From assembly GCA_026419775.2 (NCBI GenBank), contig JAOPGA020000288.1, positions 62,001-126,000 of the forward strand: a stretch of 64,000 nt of DNA, written 5' to 3'. Below are positions 1 to 14,942 of the stretch, one piece after another. The position numbers were made by a program, and so were the translations under genes. The notes beneath the pieces are model-generated. The model was not told where the DNA came from and searched no databases. It was given only the letters and a program-made list of their open reading frames with translations. Position 1 is the stretch's first letter. Each line of letters starts with the position of its first letter. Origin of the DNA: Acrasis kona. Taxonomy: Eukaryota > Heterolobosea > Eutetramitea > Acrasida > Acrasidae.

Positions 1-1
1 A

Positions 2-1639
2 ACATTATCATTAGAAACTCCCCAATTCATCAAAATAAATTATTCACAAGAAGAGTTCATAACAACGCTTTCGCGTTTGAAATCACTCAGCATGATTGGC
101 TGCCTCATCGCTCAACCATTATCCATGATGGGAAGAGGACCCAACACCAGCCCCACTCAAGAATTAGTATACCAATCGCTCACTCAACTCTGTCCCAATC
201 TACACACATTAAAAGCAAACTGCCATCAAGGTGGAATTGTCATTGATTTTTCCGACCCTAATGAAATATTACGTTTCGCAGGAGAATTAAACCACATTGA
301 AGTCGGCGCGAGCATAATTAATTTCGTTAACCATGATCGTGTGGACTGGAATGAATTCTCGCTTCCGAAAATACATTGTGCACACATTCATGCTTCTCAT
401 CAATTAAACGTACCTCCTAACGTGATTGTTCCGAAAATTGTACCAAACATTACTCAATTGGTCATTAATAAATATCTTATGGTTGCAAAATTTTTGAAGT
501 ATTGTCGACAGTTAACAAGTGTTAAAATTGATACGGACACCAGTGTGTTATCTATCGAACAAGAAAAAGATGCTTTAGATGAGTTGGAAAGTATGAGTGC
601 CTCTCACATGAAGTCATTATCCATTGTTAATTCTACCATGAGTTTAGATTATTTAGTTTGTCTAGTCACTGCGTGTCATAATTTGAAGAGACTTGATATT
701 AATGAAGCCTCCTCGGTTGCAGGAACACGTACTTTCACAATGTGTCAAATTGAAAATATTAAAATAACCAACTGCTTTATGACATTGCCTACGATATTCT
801 CGTTGGTTACTTCTTGTAGTGAACATTTAAGAATGCTTGAATTGAGTTATATAGATCCATACATACCGTGTGTACAAGTTGGTATTAAATTGTACGAGCC
901 TGTTCTATTTCCTAATCTAAAATGTCTTTTATTAAATTTTGGTGAAAAGGTTCCCTCTCACCATGTGTCATTTGCTTTAGAAGAACTTTGTTCGTTTCAA
1001 TTGCCTTCTTTGAAAAGACTTGATTTGAAGAGCAGACAAGATAATGTTATTGATCAAGTAAATTTATTTTTAAAAGCTTGTCCACCTTTGTCTTGCCTAT
1101 CCATCTCTCAGTGTGATAATGACACGTTGGGAATCGTTTCAGGAAAAAGACACCATATGAAGCGAATTGATGTATTCCGTGGAGATATCACATTCAAGGG
1201 ACTACAACAGTTAACTGCAGAAGCGAGGCATGAACTGGAGAATTTGACCATCATGGAGATTTTGATTGACGACTTGAATGAATTTTGTGATTTTATCAAA
1301 GGTTGTCCGAACTTGAATACACTGAGCATCAACACGCGTAATACTGGTCCTACTGATCAACTTTTAATAAAGATTTCAGAGTACTGTCCTGCTCTTGAGT
1401 TCATAGTTATTGGTGGTAAGGGTCCTGAAATGAATTTAACGCATCAAGTGATGATTGACTTTATACAAGGTTTTCAATTACTCAAGTTGTTGGTGATGGA
1501 TGAGTGTCCATTGAATAAAAATGATATCAAGATGATTCAACATCACTGCAGGGAGGTTTTGTTGAGGCCAGCACCAAAATTAGTTTTATCCATCATGACA
1601 AAAAGGAATTTAGGAAAGAAATCATGTAATGTTTTGTAA
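2..1639 (+). CDS. Leucine-rich-repeat protein, 5' end cut by window edge
   Basis: The reading frame is open from the first complete codon of the window to the stop at 1637-1639, about 545 codons. The first ATG (92) therefore need not be the true start and the gene probably begins outside the window. The protein shows irregular repeats of the type CPNLNTLSIN, CHNLKRLDI and FPNLKCLLL, spaced 25-40 residues apart. This is the pattern of cysteine-containing or F-box-type LRR proteins, which commonly act as substrate adaptors of ubiquitin ligases or as scaffolds. No F-box is visible in the part present; it could lie upstream. No signal peptide or membrane segment is seen. The LRR fold is fairly safe; the function is not known. 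Confidence 0.7.
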   Translation, partial: TLSLETPQFIKINYSQEEFITTLSRLKSLSMIGCLIAQPLSMMGRGPNTSPTQELVYQSLTQLCPNLHTLKANCHQGGIVIDFSDPNEILRFAGELNHIEVGASIINFVNHDRVDWNEFSLPKIHCAHIHASHQLNVPPNVIVPKIVPNITQLVINKYLMVAKFLKYCRQLTSVKIDTDTSVLSIEQEKDALDELESMSASHMKSLSIVNSTMSLDYLVCLVTACHNLKRLDINEASSVAGTRTFTMCQIENIKITNCFMTLPTIFSLVTSCSEHLRMLELSYIDPYIPCVQVGIKLYEPVLFPNLKCLLLNFGEKVPSHHVSFALEELCSFQLPSLKRLDLKSRQDNVIDQVNLFLKACPPLSCLSISQCDNDTLGIVSGKRHHMKRIDVFRGDITFKGLQQLTAEARHELENLTIMEILIDDLNEFCDFIKGCPNLNTLSINTRNTGPTDQLLIKISEYCPALEFIVIGGKGPEMNLTHQVMIDFIQGFQLLKLLVMDECPLNKNDIKMIQHHCREVLLRPAPKLVLSIMTKRNLGKKSCNVL

Positions 1640-1806
1640 ATGTTAGTTTATTGATTACTCTAACCACCTTGATCCAACACCGGAAATGTATATTGAATTT
1701 CCAAAAAATCCTGGCGTATGGTCGTGAACCTGCTTAAAGTCATCCCAGCAGTACTTATGTAGTGTTTTGTAAAATAATAAACTACTTTACAAATACTTCT
1801 TTTACA

Positions 1807-2827
1807 ATGTTAACTCTGCTGGATACAATCACAGGACACACAGACCGGGTTTGGTGTGCGGCATGGTCAAACGATGGACAATTCTTAGCGACGTGCAGTT
1901 CAGATAAAATGATCAAAATACACAAGTATGATGCAAATACAAATAAATGGAGGTGCAAACAAACTCTGGACGCACAGCACAGCAGAACTGTTAGGAGTGT
2001 ATCCTGGTCACCAAATGGCGAACTTTTAGCGTGTGCAAGCTTTGACAGATCAACATCAATTTGGAGGAGGTCGTCGGAGCAAGGTTAGTTTATTGTTAAC
2101 ACATTTACTAACATTAATAGAGGATTTCCACTTTGTAAATTTTCTGGAGGGGCATGAAAGCGAGGTAAAATGTGTATCATGGGATAGTTCGGGAGATCTC
2201 CTCGCAACATGCGGAAGAGACAAGTCTGTATGGGTTTGGTTAGAGGAAGATGACGATTTCGATTGTGTTGGTGTTCTTAATGGACACTCTCAAGACGTCA
2301 AACGTGTTCTCTGGCACCCCAACAGGCCGCTACTACTTTCAGCCAGCTACGATGATACCGTAAGATGCTGGTGTGAAGAGTTAGATGATTGGGTGTGCGT
2401 TGATACGTTGAGAGGTCATACTTCCACTGTGTGGGACATTTGCTTCAATCCAACAGGGACCCACGTCGCTAGTTGTTCTGATGATTTGAACATCATTATA
2501 TGGAGACTCGAGGATCAATCCATCGCTACAACAGGTAAAACATTAGAATTTAGAGAAGAAACTCGCATCTCTGGCGAACACGGAAGATCAATTTATAGCG
2601 TGAGTTGGTCCAAACATGCTGAAAAGGATTTGATTGCATCGGCCTGTGGAGATGACTGTTTGAGAATATTCGGCAGGAACAAACAAGGAGAACAATTTGC
2701 TCTTCTTCACAAGCAAGACAAGGCACATGAAACAGATTTAAATTGCGTTGCTTGGAATCCCGTCCACACCAATCTATTAGCCACAACATCCGACGACCAC
2801 AACATTAAAATTTGGAAGTTTGAATAA
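1807..2827 (+). CDS. CIAO1: CIAO1/Cia1, WD40 subunit of the cytosolic iron-sulfur assembly complex
   Basis: Two exons, 1807..2083 and 2121..2827, are separated by a 37-nt GT-AG intron (starts GTTAGT, ends AATAG). Joining them completes a Glu codon and gives 327 residues, the usual length of Cia1/CIAO1 (about 330-340). Seven WD40 blades are visible, with motifs such as GHTDRVWCAAWSNDG, CGRDKSVWVW, ASYDDTVRCW, CSDDLNIIIW and TSDDHNIKIW; the order and the DKSVWVW and HPNRPLLLSASYDD stretches are typical of CIAO1. In other eukaryotes the protein is the docking platform of the CIA targeting complex (with MMS19 and CIAO2B), handing Fe-S clusters to cytosolic and nuclear enzymes. The ATG at 1807 is chosen because the family starts just before the first blade. 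Its 3' end lies only 42 bp from the convergent F-box gene. Confidence 0.93.
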
Positions 2828-2869
2828 ATCATACCATCACAACCAGTCTTGTTTCAATAATAAAATTTT

Positions 2870-4372
2870 TTATTCATTTAAATTTACAATCAACCTATCC
2901 AATAAGGTCTCAAACAAACGATGAGAATAGACTTCATCATCCCAACTGCTAACCATACAATGATTCTGCTTGAATTGATGTCTGACCTGATCGGAAGCAT
3001 TCGCTTGGTCCAAGTAAGCATCACACAGTGAATCCAACTTTGACTCCAACAGAGCGACCTGCATGCCGTTCGTATAAAATGACTTCCACACACCAAATTG
3101 TTTTTCGCTCTTTTGATACCATTCGTCAACCAACGAAGAATCAACAATCACCTTGTCAAGAACCAACTTCTTCCAAATGTCATCATGGTCACATGCCTGG
3201 TACATTACGCTGTTGACTTGATTAATGTTACAAAGATCTTTGACGTCCAAATAACTTGAAATGTGAACGATAACGTTGACCGGTAATGCCAAGGTAAAGT
3301 CCATCGTGATTCCATAATTAACATCGGGTAGAATACTGCTCTGTCTAGCCAACAATCGATCGAAATCAGCGCTCGTGATTCTTGAATTATTTCTAATGGA
3401 TGCATCATGTGCGACGACGCTCTTGACGTCAGAATCTTGTTGCAATGTGAGGGATCTTGGTCTCTTGTAATTACAATACCTTCCTGCATAAGAAGTAGGT
3501 ACGTTATATTCCTGGCACAATGTCTTGTAGTCATTGATGATCAAGTAGGAATGTAACACTTGGGTGGATGGTGCTACGAAATTAGCTTGTTTCAAATTGA
3601 CCACCACGATGGTTGCATCTGACTGCGAGTGATGGTTCGTGACGATGATTCTTCTCTCGTTGCGAATGAATTGTAACTCTCTTGCATCTCCGCTGGGTCT
3701 GTAAACGGGTTGAGAGCTGTACTTGTTGAACATGTCCACATCTTCCTTTGTGATTGCGCTGTCTATGAGTTCTATTCCTTGTGCTTGGCTGGTCAAGAAG
3801 CGAAGTAGTACCGTGTTGAAGAGATATGGCGTTAGGATGTGTGCGTCTAAATTTCCTTCTTCTTCTGATTTGGAATCAATCTTATCAATGTGTGTGGTGT
3901 AGGCAGCTTTAATCTCTGGTATGTCGTTCCATAGGTGGTGCATGGCGAGTAGGACCTTGTCGTCGTTTTGGGTGATGATTTGCCTTGCGATGCTGTACCT
4001 AGAGAATGACTTGTCTTTCGCATGTAGGTTGAGACCTGTGACGTTCTCTAGCATGGCTGGTTTATGGTGTGGGTCAATGTTGGCGTGCTTGACGAGTTGT
4101 GACATGTCGCTAATCATTTGAGTGATGATGGCCATCTTGTATAATTGGTGCTCGAATCTCTCCTGGCCTCTATTCAAGGCGAATTTATCAATAAAACTCA
4201 TCGCGCTCTCGACTTCGCCTAATACTGCGATTCTGACTGTTTTAAGATTTTTGCTTTCATCTAATATAAACGGTGTTTGTTGATCAGTAAGTATTTTGAA
4301 TTGTTGATTGTATAAAAATGATCTCGGTTCGTCCTGTACCGTGATGTCATGTGTAGATTTTGTGTTTCCCAT
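2870..4372 (-). CDS. F-box protein with N-terminal pseudo-G-alpha-like region
   Basis: A single 500-residue ORF. An F-box-like motif lies near residues 357-407 (LPVNVIVHISSYLDVKDL followed by IWKKL), which would bind Skp1 in an SCF ubiquitin ligase. The front half resembles a decayed heterotrimeric G-protein alpha subunit. It begins MGNTKS, a good N-myristoylation signal. VRIAVLGEVESAMSFIDKF (residues 46-64) sits where the P-loop GxGESGKST would be, but Gly-Lys is replaced by Ala-Met. HHLWNDIPEIKAAY matches the helical-domain pattern around LWKDSGVQ, and ERRIIVTNHHSQSDATIVVV sits where the switch II region would be. The G-alpha reading is inference from motif order; the F-box call is stronger. 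If right, it is a membrane-anchored pseudo-GTPase ubiquitin adaptor unlikely to bind GTP in the normal way. Confidence 0.6.
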   Translation of the reverse strand: MGNTKSTHDITVQDEPRSFLYNQQFKILTDQQTPFILDESKNLKTVRIAVLGEVESAMSFIDKFALNRGQERFEHQLYKMAIITQMISDMSQLVKHANIDPHHKPAMLENVTGLNLHAKDKSFSRYSIARQIITQNDDKVLLAMHHLWNDIPEIKAAYTTHIDKIDSKSEEEGNLDAHILTPYLFNTVLLRFLTSQAQGIELIDSAITKEDVDMFNKYSSQPVYRPSGDARELQFIRNERRIIVTNHHSQSDATIVVVNLKQANFVAPSTQVLHSYLIINDYKTLCQEYNVPTSYAGRYCNYKRPRSLTLQQDSDVKSVVAHDASIRNNSRITSADFDRLLARQSSILPDVNYGITMDFTLALPVNVIVHISSYLDVKDLCNINQVNSVMYQACDHDDIWKKLVLDKVIVDSSLVDEWYQKSEKQFGVWKSFYTNGMQVALLESKLDSLCDAYLDQANASDQVRHQFKQNHCMVSSWDDEVYSHRLFETLLDRLIVNLNE

Positions 4373-4994
4373 TTTATTTTTAGCTTCAAAGCTAAATTTA
4401 CTTTTTTGAATTTTCTACTTATTTTTTGTCGTTTTGAAATATCATTGATAGACAATTAATATTAACAAATATTAGAATTAAATGGTAGCAACTCCTTATT
4501 GCTGGTGAAGTTCAACACAACAATAAAAATTTGAAAATCTTTTATAGATTTAAATTTTAATTGCTCAAAGTCTTTTTCAAACTGAGCACAATCATAATGT
4601 GGCAGTTGTATGATCTAGTGAGAATTTAGTTACCTTTTAATACATACTATTTCATCATACGCAAGATTACATTAGATAATATCACATTGAATGGCTGTGA
4701 CTACAAAAGAGCTCCGAATGCTTTTTATAATAATATCCACATAGTTGATGAATCGATATTTACAAAATTGCACTAAGACTGATCGTTGACAACATCCACT
4801 GTGATATCCTTCGTGCTAATAAATCCCCGCACAGAAAGCATCCTCAATTACTAGTATTGGATAATGTCGTATTTTAAGGTTTAGGGGGGTTTATTTTCAG
4901 CTTCCAAGTATTATTCTATTTTAAGTATTAATCAAAATGTATAAATAGCCATTTAACAAAATAATCCGGAACAAGAAAAAAAACACAACAAGTG
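4373..4994. other. Intergenic region between divergent genes
   Basis: About 620 bp between the start codons of the F-box gene (minus) and the protease gene (plus). It is AT-rich, has no ORF worth calling, and must contain both promoters. It is unusually long for this gene-dense half of the window, where other divergent pairs are separated by 34-47 bp. Confidence 0.6.
4940..4947 (+). promoter_or_regulatory. TATA-like box of the serine protease gene
   Basis: TATAAATA lies 48-55 bp upstream of the ATG at 4995, followed by an A-rich leader. Position and sequence fit a core promoter with a short 5' leader. Not experimentally supported. Confidence 0.45.
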
Positions 4995-5996
4995 ATGTCA
5001 ACACAACATTTCCTATACATAAGCACCATCCTCTTTATACTAGTTTCTGCTAGCTGCTATACAAAGCCTGAGGCTCGCATCGCAGGAGGACAAGTTTCAG
5101 GTACAAATCAATTCCCGTACACTGTGGAATTGATAAACACACTATCAAACGGACAAAGCGTTTGCGGCGGTTCGTTGATTAACAGAAGATACATTCTAAC
5201 TGCCGCCCATTGCTACCTTGAGAACCCTAACATTTCTGCTGCCAATGTCATCGTAGGAACAAACGACCTCAACGCCAACGACGCACAAGTCATTAGAATC
5301 TCACACGCAATCGTGCATCCAGGTTACAACAACGAGACTTATGAAAACGACATTGCCATCGCAGTGCTATCAAGAGATGTGCCAGAATCCTCAACCACCC
5401 AATACATGGTTCTTTCAACAACAGCTCCCTCTGCCAATACCAATCTATGGGTTGCCGGATGGGGTATCACATCAGACAATGCACAAAACATTCCCCTCTT
5501 ACAAAACTACGCAGAACTATATGCAGTTGACGGTTCAAGATGTAGAAATGCCTTTAACATTTTCTCTGAACAAGACAGTTTGTGCTTATATGGCGTCAAC
5601 CAACAGCCATGCAGCGGAGACAGCGGAAGTGCAGCAGTATTACAAACATTATCCAACGGTCGTTTTGTTGGTGTAGGTGTAGTAAGCTACGGAAGAGACT
5701 CATGCACAAGAAGACAAGATTCGCTCAATGTATTCACAAGCATCCCAGCTTATTACAACTTTATTGCACTAAACGCAAACTTGAACAACGTACCAACTGG
5801 TACTGGATTTAGAGTCTTACAGGGAGCCCTTCCAGTTAATTCAACTAACCCACCTCAAGAGAGTGATAGCGTTATTGGAATTAACGCATCAACACAACCA
5901 CCAACCATTGATAACAACAATGATGAGAGATCTAGTTCGACCATTTTGATACCCTCAATTGCTTTGATTGTGTTCGCTGCTGTCATGGCCTTGTAA
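4995..5996 (+). CDS. Secreted S1-family serine protease with C-terminal membrane/GPI-type tail
   Basis: 333 residues from the ATG at 4995. Residues 1-20 are a signal peptide. Arg28 followed by IAGG is the zymogen cleavage point. The catalytic triad is complete: His72 in LTAAHC, Asp119 in YENDIAIAVL, Ser210 in CSGDSGSA. The residue six before the active Ser (chymotrypsin position 189) is Gln, not Asp, so trypsin-like Arg/Lys specificity is not expected. The usual GDSGGP is GDSGSA. A Thr/Ser/Asn-rich stalk follows the catalytic domain (about residues 275-315) and the protein ends in a hydrophobic stretch (ILIPSIALIVFAAVMAL), typical of a GPI signal or short anchor. A cell-surface or phagosomal digestive role is plausible. 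No intron is needed. Confidence 0.9.
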   Translation: MSTQHFLYISTILFILVSASCYTKPEARIAGGQVSGTNQFPYTVELINTLSNGQSVCGGSLINRRYILTAAHCYLENPNISAANVIVGTNDLNANDAQVIRISHAIVHPGYNNETYENDIAIAVLSRDVPESSTTQYMVLSTTAPSANTNLWVAGWGITSDNAQNIPLLQNYAELYAVDGSRCRNAFNIFSEQDSLCLYGVNQQPCSGDSGSAAVLQTLSNGRFVGVGVVSYGRDSCTRRQDSLNVFTSIPAYYNFIALNANLNNVPTGTGFRVLQGALPVNSTNPPQESDSVIGINASTQPPTIDNNNDERSSSTILIPSIALIVFAAVMAL

Positions 5997-6031
5997 ATAA
6001 ATTTTTTAAATTATTCAAATCTGTGGCGTAA

Positions 6032-6902
6032 ATGATTTGTGTTTGTTGTAAAGAGAGTAACTTTGAATGTCAAATGCTTGTTGTCAAGCTTTTAATCATA
6101 ACGTCTGTTCTTATCTACTGCCAAGATATTCGAAAACAAAGCATAATAACTAAAGGAGATTATGCTACAATCTACTTTGGACATTTGAACGAAGAGATTG
6201 TCTGCTTGAAAAGCTTTAAAGACCCTCTGGCACTTGATAGAGAAGTTGAAGACCTTCAGTTATTGAATCATACAAATATCATAAGATTTATTGGCCGTCA
6301 CTCTGTTGATGGAGTTGATGTAAGTTTGATATATGAAACAAACCTCATTTTTGTAGATGCTAGTTATGGAGTACATGCCGACAAATCTGAACAAAGTCAT
6401 CCATGGTGAAGCAAAAAATAACCTTACATTAGGTCAAAAAGTGGAACTTTTAAGAGATGTTGCCAAAGCACTTCTTTATTTAAGTGAGAACGACAAATAT
6501 CATGGCGATCTTAAACCGAGTAACATTTTGTTAAGTGTAGATGGTGACTCAATAAAAACCAAGCTGTGTGATTTTAGTGACTCTAAATTCAGAAGGACGT
6601 TCATGTACATGTGTCCGGAGAATTATCAATACGGATACAAGTTTTCGTACCTATGCGATATTTATAGTTTTGGCATGATCATGTACGAGGTATTATTCGA
6701 AATAAAACCATTCTCACATGTCCCTGATGACTCAGATGTTTTCAAAAACGTTTTTGAATGGAAACAACAAGTGCTAGAGGGAAGAAGACCATATATTCCA
6801 ACTATTCATTCCACAGATTACATCAACATTATGACTCGTTGTTGGCAATCTGATCCTTCAAAAAGACCAACCTATCAAGAAATTATTGATAATCTCAAAT
6901 AA
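6032..6902 (+). CDS. TKL/tyrosine-kinase-like protein kinase with altered catalytic motifs
   Basis: Two exons, 6032..6319 and 6357..6902, separated by a 37-nt GTAAGT...TTGTAG intron in phase 0, give 277 residues. Kinase landmarks appear in order: a glycine-poor loop (TKGDYATIYFG), the VAIK-type Lys in VCLKSF, the hinge (LVMEYMP), the catalytic loop YHGDLKPSNILL, the metal-binding motif as CDFSDSKF, a very short activation segment, and CPEN before the F-helix region (DIYSFGMIMYEVL). The HRD Arg is Gly and DFG is DFS. The catalytic Asp and the Lys/Asn of DLKPSN remain, so reduced rather than absent activity is possible. Residues 15-30 are hydrophobic (a possible anchor), but the true start is uncertain because the N-terminal 40 residues are not conserved kinase sequence. 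Confidence 0.8.
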
Positions 6903-7059
6903 ATCAAAGGTTATTGGCCTTGTCAACAATGTTCCTAAATAAAAAATTTAGTAGTCTTCTTCATCGTGTGGTCCTTCATAGTTTCAATTAAATCTTTACA
7001 ATTGATTGAGCGCGGACTTCTTGAATACAGCATACGTGAATATTGGAAGTAAACAATAA

Positions 7060-10000
7060 ATGTACTCGTCTAGAACAGGCGATATATCAAATACAATACG
7101 GAGCCCAAATAGTGCTAATAGAATAAAAAGCTTTTCTAGCTCACTAGATATAGATAAAGGGAGAAGACCGCTAACAAATGGTCAGAACTCCCCTCTTAAA
7201 CTACCTCCCATAAATGACGATGTTTTGAAAGCAAGCATTAACGAATCCATTGCTGCAAATTCACTTTTATCAGTTTCAAACGGGGTTCGAGCCTATGACG
7301 CAGCACTATCAAAAATACCCCAAGACTTGATGGGTAAAATTAATGCTATGACAGAGAGACCATTTTCAAAGAAGAAGATTGGAACGAATTCCACCTCTAT
7401 CAAGTATTCAAACAACTCTGAGCCACAAGTCATAACAGTCAATCAACTGATTGATGGCACAACACTCGACGACATGTCTCTAAGAAAAGCTTTAAATGAA
7501 GCATTCATCGCTGAACAAGATTCCTACTTGGGAACGATTCAAGAATTTGTACATAAAGTCACAACTAGTGGTAGTGGAATTAAACACTTCATACCGAAAT
7601 CAATTATACCTGACGAATATTTCATTTACTCAAATTCACCTATATTTAAGGGGTTTAAGTCCTCAGATGATGTAAGTCCTTTTGACCTACACTCACTCAC
7701 ATCTCACAGGTGACATTTAATGAAGACAGCAGCACTTGGGAGAAATTAGTTTTTCCCTCTAAAGAGCCTGGTAGAAGACTAGAAGTATATCTATTAGCAA
7801 AAACAATGGATGAAATGTTATTCCGTATGAAGCAAGAAGAAATAGTACCAAAGAAGTAATGAATATTTTGTACCTTTTATCTCAAAACAATATAGCGAGG
7901 ACGAATATTTTGAAGTGACCATGGATAAGATGTGTAAATCCTTCAACGTTCATTTGACAGCTTTTTTCGAAATTTTACGTCAAGAATTTGTCACCAGCTT
8001 GGAGCGTGGTGTCCTAATGAAGAAAATTTTCGATTACTTTACAGAGTTCTATCAAGTAGTAATTGCACTCATGAACAAGGAAAGAAAAAGAACTGGTGAT
8101 TTTCAAGGAATTATCAATCAGTACGAAGGTTTATTGGATCAAGTAGCATCAGAAAAAACAAGTACGCGCACAGAATTAGAGTTGCTGATGAGGGAGAACA
8201 AGTAAGTTGAATATTTTTGTAATGACGTCTCATTGTCAGTCAACTGTACGAAGAGAAGGAAGCCCTCAAACAAAGAGAAACTGACTTTCCAAAATATGAA
8301 CTTGTACTCAAACTATTAAAAAACAAGGGAACTTGGGATGAATTTCTAAAGTCTGCCGATCCTGATAATCTACCCTTAGATGTGGCTGATGACATCAACA
8401 AGACTGTAGACTCAAATAAAAATCAACCAAGGATGGTGAGAAGCCTTTTAGGAGAGGATGCAAATGAAGAGGGACTAGAATTCGGTGAAGTCCCACAGAC
8501 CCCACAAACTCAAGAAGTAGAACAGGAACAACCAGAACTTTTTCAAAAAAGCACTTTTAACAGCATTGACGACAGCACATACCGACTAGTCAAACTCATC
8601 ACCACCAGCATGTCCGATGGAATGCAAAAGCTCTATGATTTATCATGCGTGATTGAAAATGAATTCCAAAAGGTATTAACCACAAAAATGAACCACACCC
8701 GCTTAAAAACCAACCAAGAGCTCAGTCTACAAAACATACTTGATTGTCTATATGAGATGAACAGTCGGCTTCAAGAGATCAACAGCGTACATTTGATTAG
8801 AAGCAAACAAAAAGAAAAGGAAGAGGAAATCAACAGAGAAAAAGTCTTCCAACAACAGCACCGAAACTGCATCAGAAGTTTATTGATACCCTCAGAGGAA
8901 GATGATCGCATCAAGTTAGTATTCTATGACATTAGCGACAGCGCACATGAAAAACTAATCGAAGCCGACAAGGAATCCAAAATATCCGAACTTGAAGAAA
9001 AGATTGAAAAGTTGAAGAGCGACGTCAATTTCAACAAGAGCATCATTGAGAGACAAGACGACGAATTACAATTGAGGGCCCACATTATATCAAGATCAGA
9101 AAAGGACTTGGTGGAAAAAAAGATGCAATACAGAGATCGGCTTCAAAGACAAGAATTGGAAATCTCCGATCTCATGAAGAGGATACATGAATTGGAGCGC
9201 AACGACCAAAATGCACCCATCAACGTTGTGTTCAACATTATAGGACAAGAATCACCTACGCCAAGAGTAGCTCCTTCCATACTTCAGACCATTGCCATGG
9301 AACCCATCACACCAGTCAGCATATCCAGCACGCCCACCACCGCTCAATCACAACAAGTGTTTGAAGTGAAGCAACAAATGCCATCAAGTCAAGTCACATC
9401 AACAAAACAAAGATCCAACAGCAAAACATCAACTCATAGTACCACCAGCGTGACCACTCCCAATACTGCAGTACTTTCGCAACAAACATTTCCCAACGCA
9501 GACACAAACATTCCTAATCATTACAAAAATGTTCATCAAGATGGTCCACAAACACATCGATCCGAATCAAGTTCACATTCATCGGATCCCACACCAAGAA
9601 GCACATCTTCAAAATCAGATTACTCGAAGAACAATGGGAGGAGTAGCAGTACATTAAAGAATCATACATTGAATCATGGCAAATCGTCTCCATTACCTGC
9701 CAACACTAGCACCACTCAGGTCAGGTCAGCAGCAATTCAACCAGCGGATGTGATTCAGCCACCAATCAAGCAAGTGTGTCATGCTGCCGTTCAAACTACA
9801 TTTACGGACATTACATTGAGTCCATTGACCATCTCCACGGAGACATCCGTCCCCTCGACGCCATCAGCAGCAGAGCAAAGCATGAATAGAGGAGGTGCCA
9901 TCACTGGCGGTCACTTTAATAGTTTGTCTCCAACGCCTCCATCCACTCTACCAGTGTCACCCATGAAGAGCACTAGAAGGAATACAATTGTAGGTAGTGC

Positions 10001-10979
10001 AGGTGCAATCAAGGACATGGAAACATCAAGAAGGATCAGACCCGCAAAGATTAGGAATTTTGGGGAAGTACCAAAGAATGAGAGGTTAGCACAGATTTTA
10101 GCAAAGTCAGTAAAGTTCAAGAGAGATGGTCAAAGTAAAAGTTTATTGTGGTTGTTGAGGTTGATGAGCAGTATTTATAAAAATAAAATAGATCATGACG
10201 CTCAAGTGAGTCAGAGCGGTGTCCAACGTGTTGATTACATTGATCCAAATGTGTTTGATCCATTGTCTTCCAGTCCATCATCGTCATCATCCGTTAGAAT
10301 GTCCTTGCCTGAATTCTTGTTCGAACATTTGAAACAAATCTATGGTGCCCAAAAGTTAGTAGAAGAGTATGCTGGGAGTGTGATTGCCACGATTATTAAA
10401 TATAGACAAGTTGACCGAAGGGTTGATATTTTTGGAAGGTTTGTGAACGAGGATTGGGATCTGCCAGTGTTGGATCTGTACCTAAAGACATGGATTATGG
10501 TTGAAGATTTTAAACATGGACCAGAGTTTTGTCACCAAAAGCCATTGGATGACATGCCAAAATATGCACGTATAAGCAAAGTGAGAGCGCTCTACATTTT
10601 AAAGACATTAAAGAGGGACCTACCAACATTGATCGACCAAATAGTAAGGTTAATGGAGAAGAGGTGTGAAGAAGTGACCGAAGATGAATTTAAAAAGGCA
10701 ATGATTCAGGCAGGCTACAAATACATACCAAGTCAGTTCAATCCAATGAGCTTATGGGGAGTAGACGCTGTGACTGCAAGACAAGTGATCAACAAGTGTG
10801 ACTTTTTGGACATTGTATGTTCAGTCATGTCTTCAACCGTTTCTGATGAGGATGAGAGAAGCATCATCAACGAAGAAGTTAACAAGTTGGAAGAAAGCGA
10901 CTACATTAGCAACCTGAGCAACCAAAAGAACATGACTGGTAGAGAGCCATCACCAAACCCTTATGGAGGATGGGAGTAG
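7060..10979 (+). CDS. Large coiled-coil protein resembling TSNAXIP1, probably cilium-associated
   Basis: Four exons, 7060..7671, 7710..7855, 7896..8201 and 8240..10979, with introns of 38, 40 and 38 nt; every junction keeps frame, giving 1,267 residues. The segment around FFEILRQEFVTSLERG, KIFDYFTEFYQVV and TELELLMREN resembles the N-terminal domain of translin-associated factor X-interacting protein 1, a coiled-coil protein of sperm and ciliated cells. Long charged coiled coils follow, then a Ser/Thr/Pro/Gln-rich low-complexity stretch of several hundred residues. A conserved-looking helical C-terminus follows (SLPEFLFEHLKQIYGAQKL, IFGRFVNEDWDLPVLDLY) and resembles the EF-hand-like tails of axonemal coiled-coil proteins. 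Family assignment is by motif impression, so moderate; the gene model is firm because the four exons join without a stop. Confidence 0.65.
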
Positions 10980-11084
10980 ATGGGTACAATTCCAGCGCTT
11001 CAAAGAGTTGGAGATGATGTATGTGCTGATCAGGTATATGAAACTTTACAATAAGAGTCTTCAAGAATGTTAAATAAATACATT

Positions 11085-14853
<3,769 letters not shown>

Positions 14854-14942
14854 GAACACGCCCACGCCCAACTGTTAGAAATAATGTTAAACATCAAAAA
14901 GTATTATTAGCTATGTCATGCATCAAAATTATTTAATTTAAT

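Noticed and set aside
10980-11084. Short ORF after the TSNAXIP1-like stop
   Set aside because: Only about 18 codons and likely 3' UTR.
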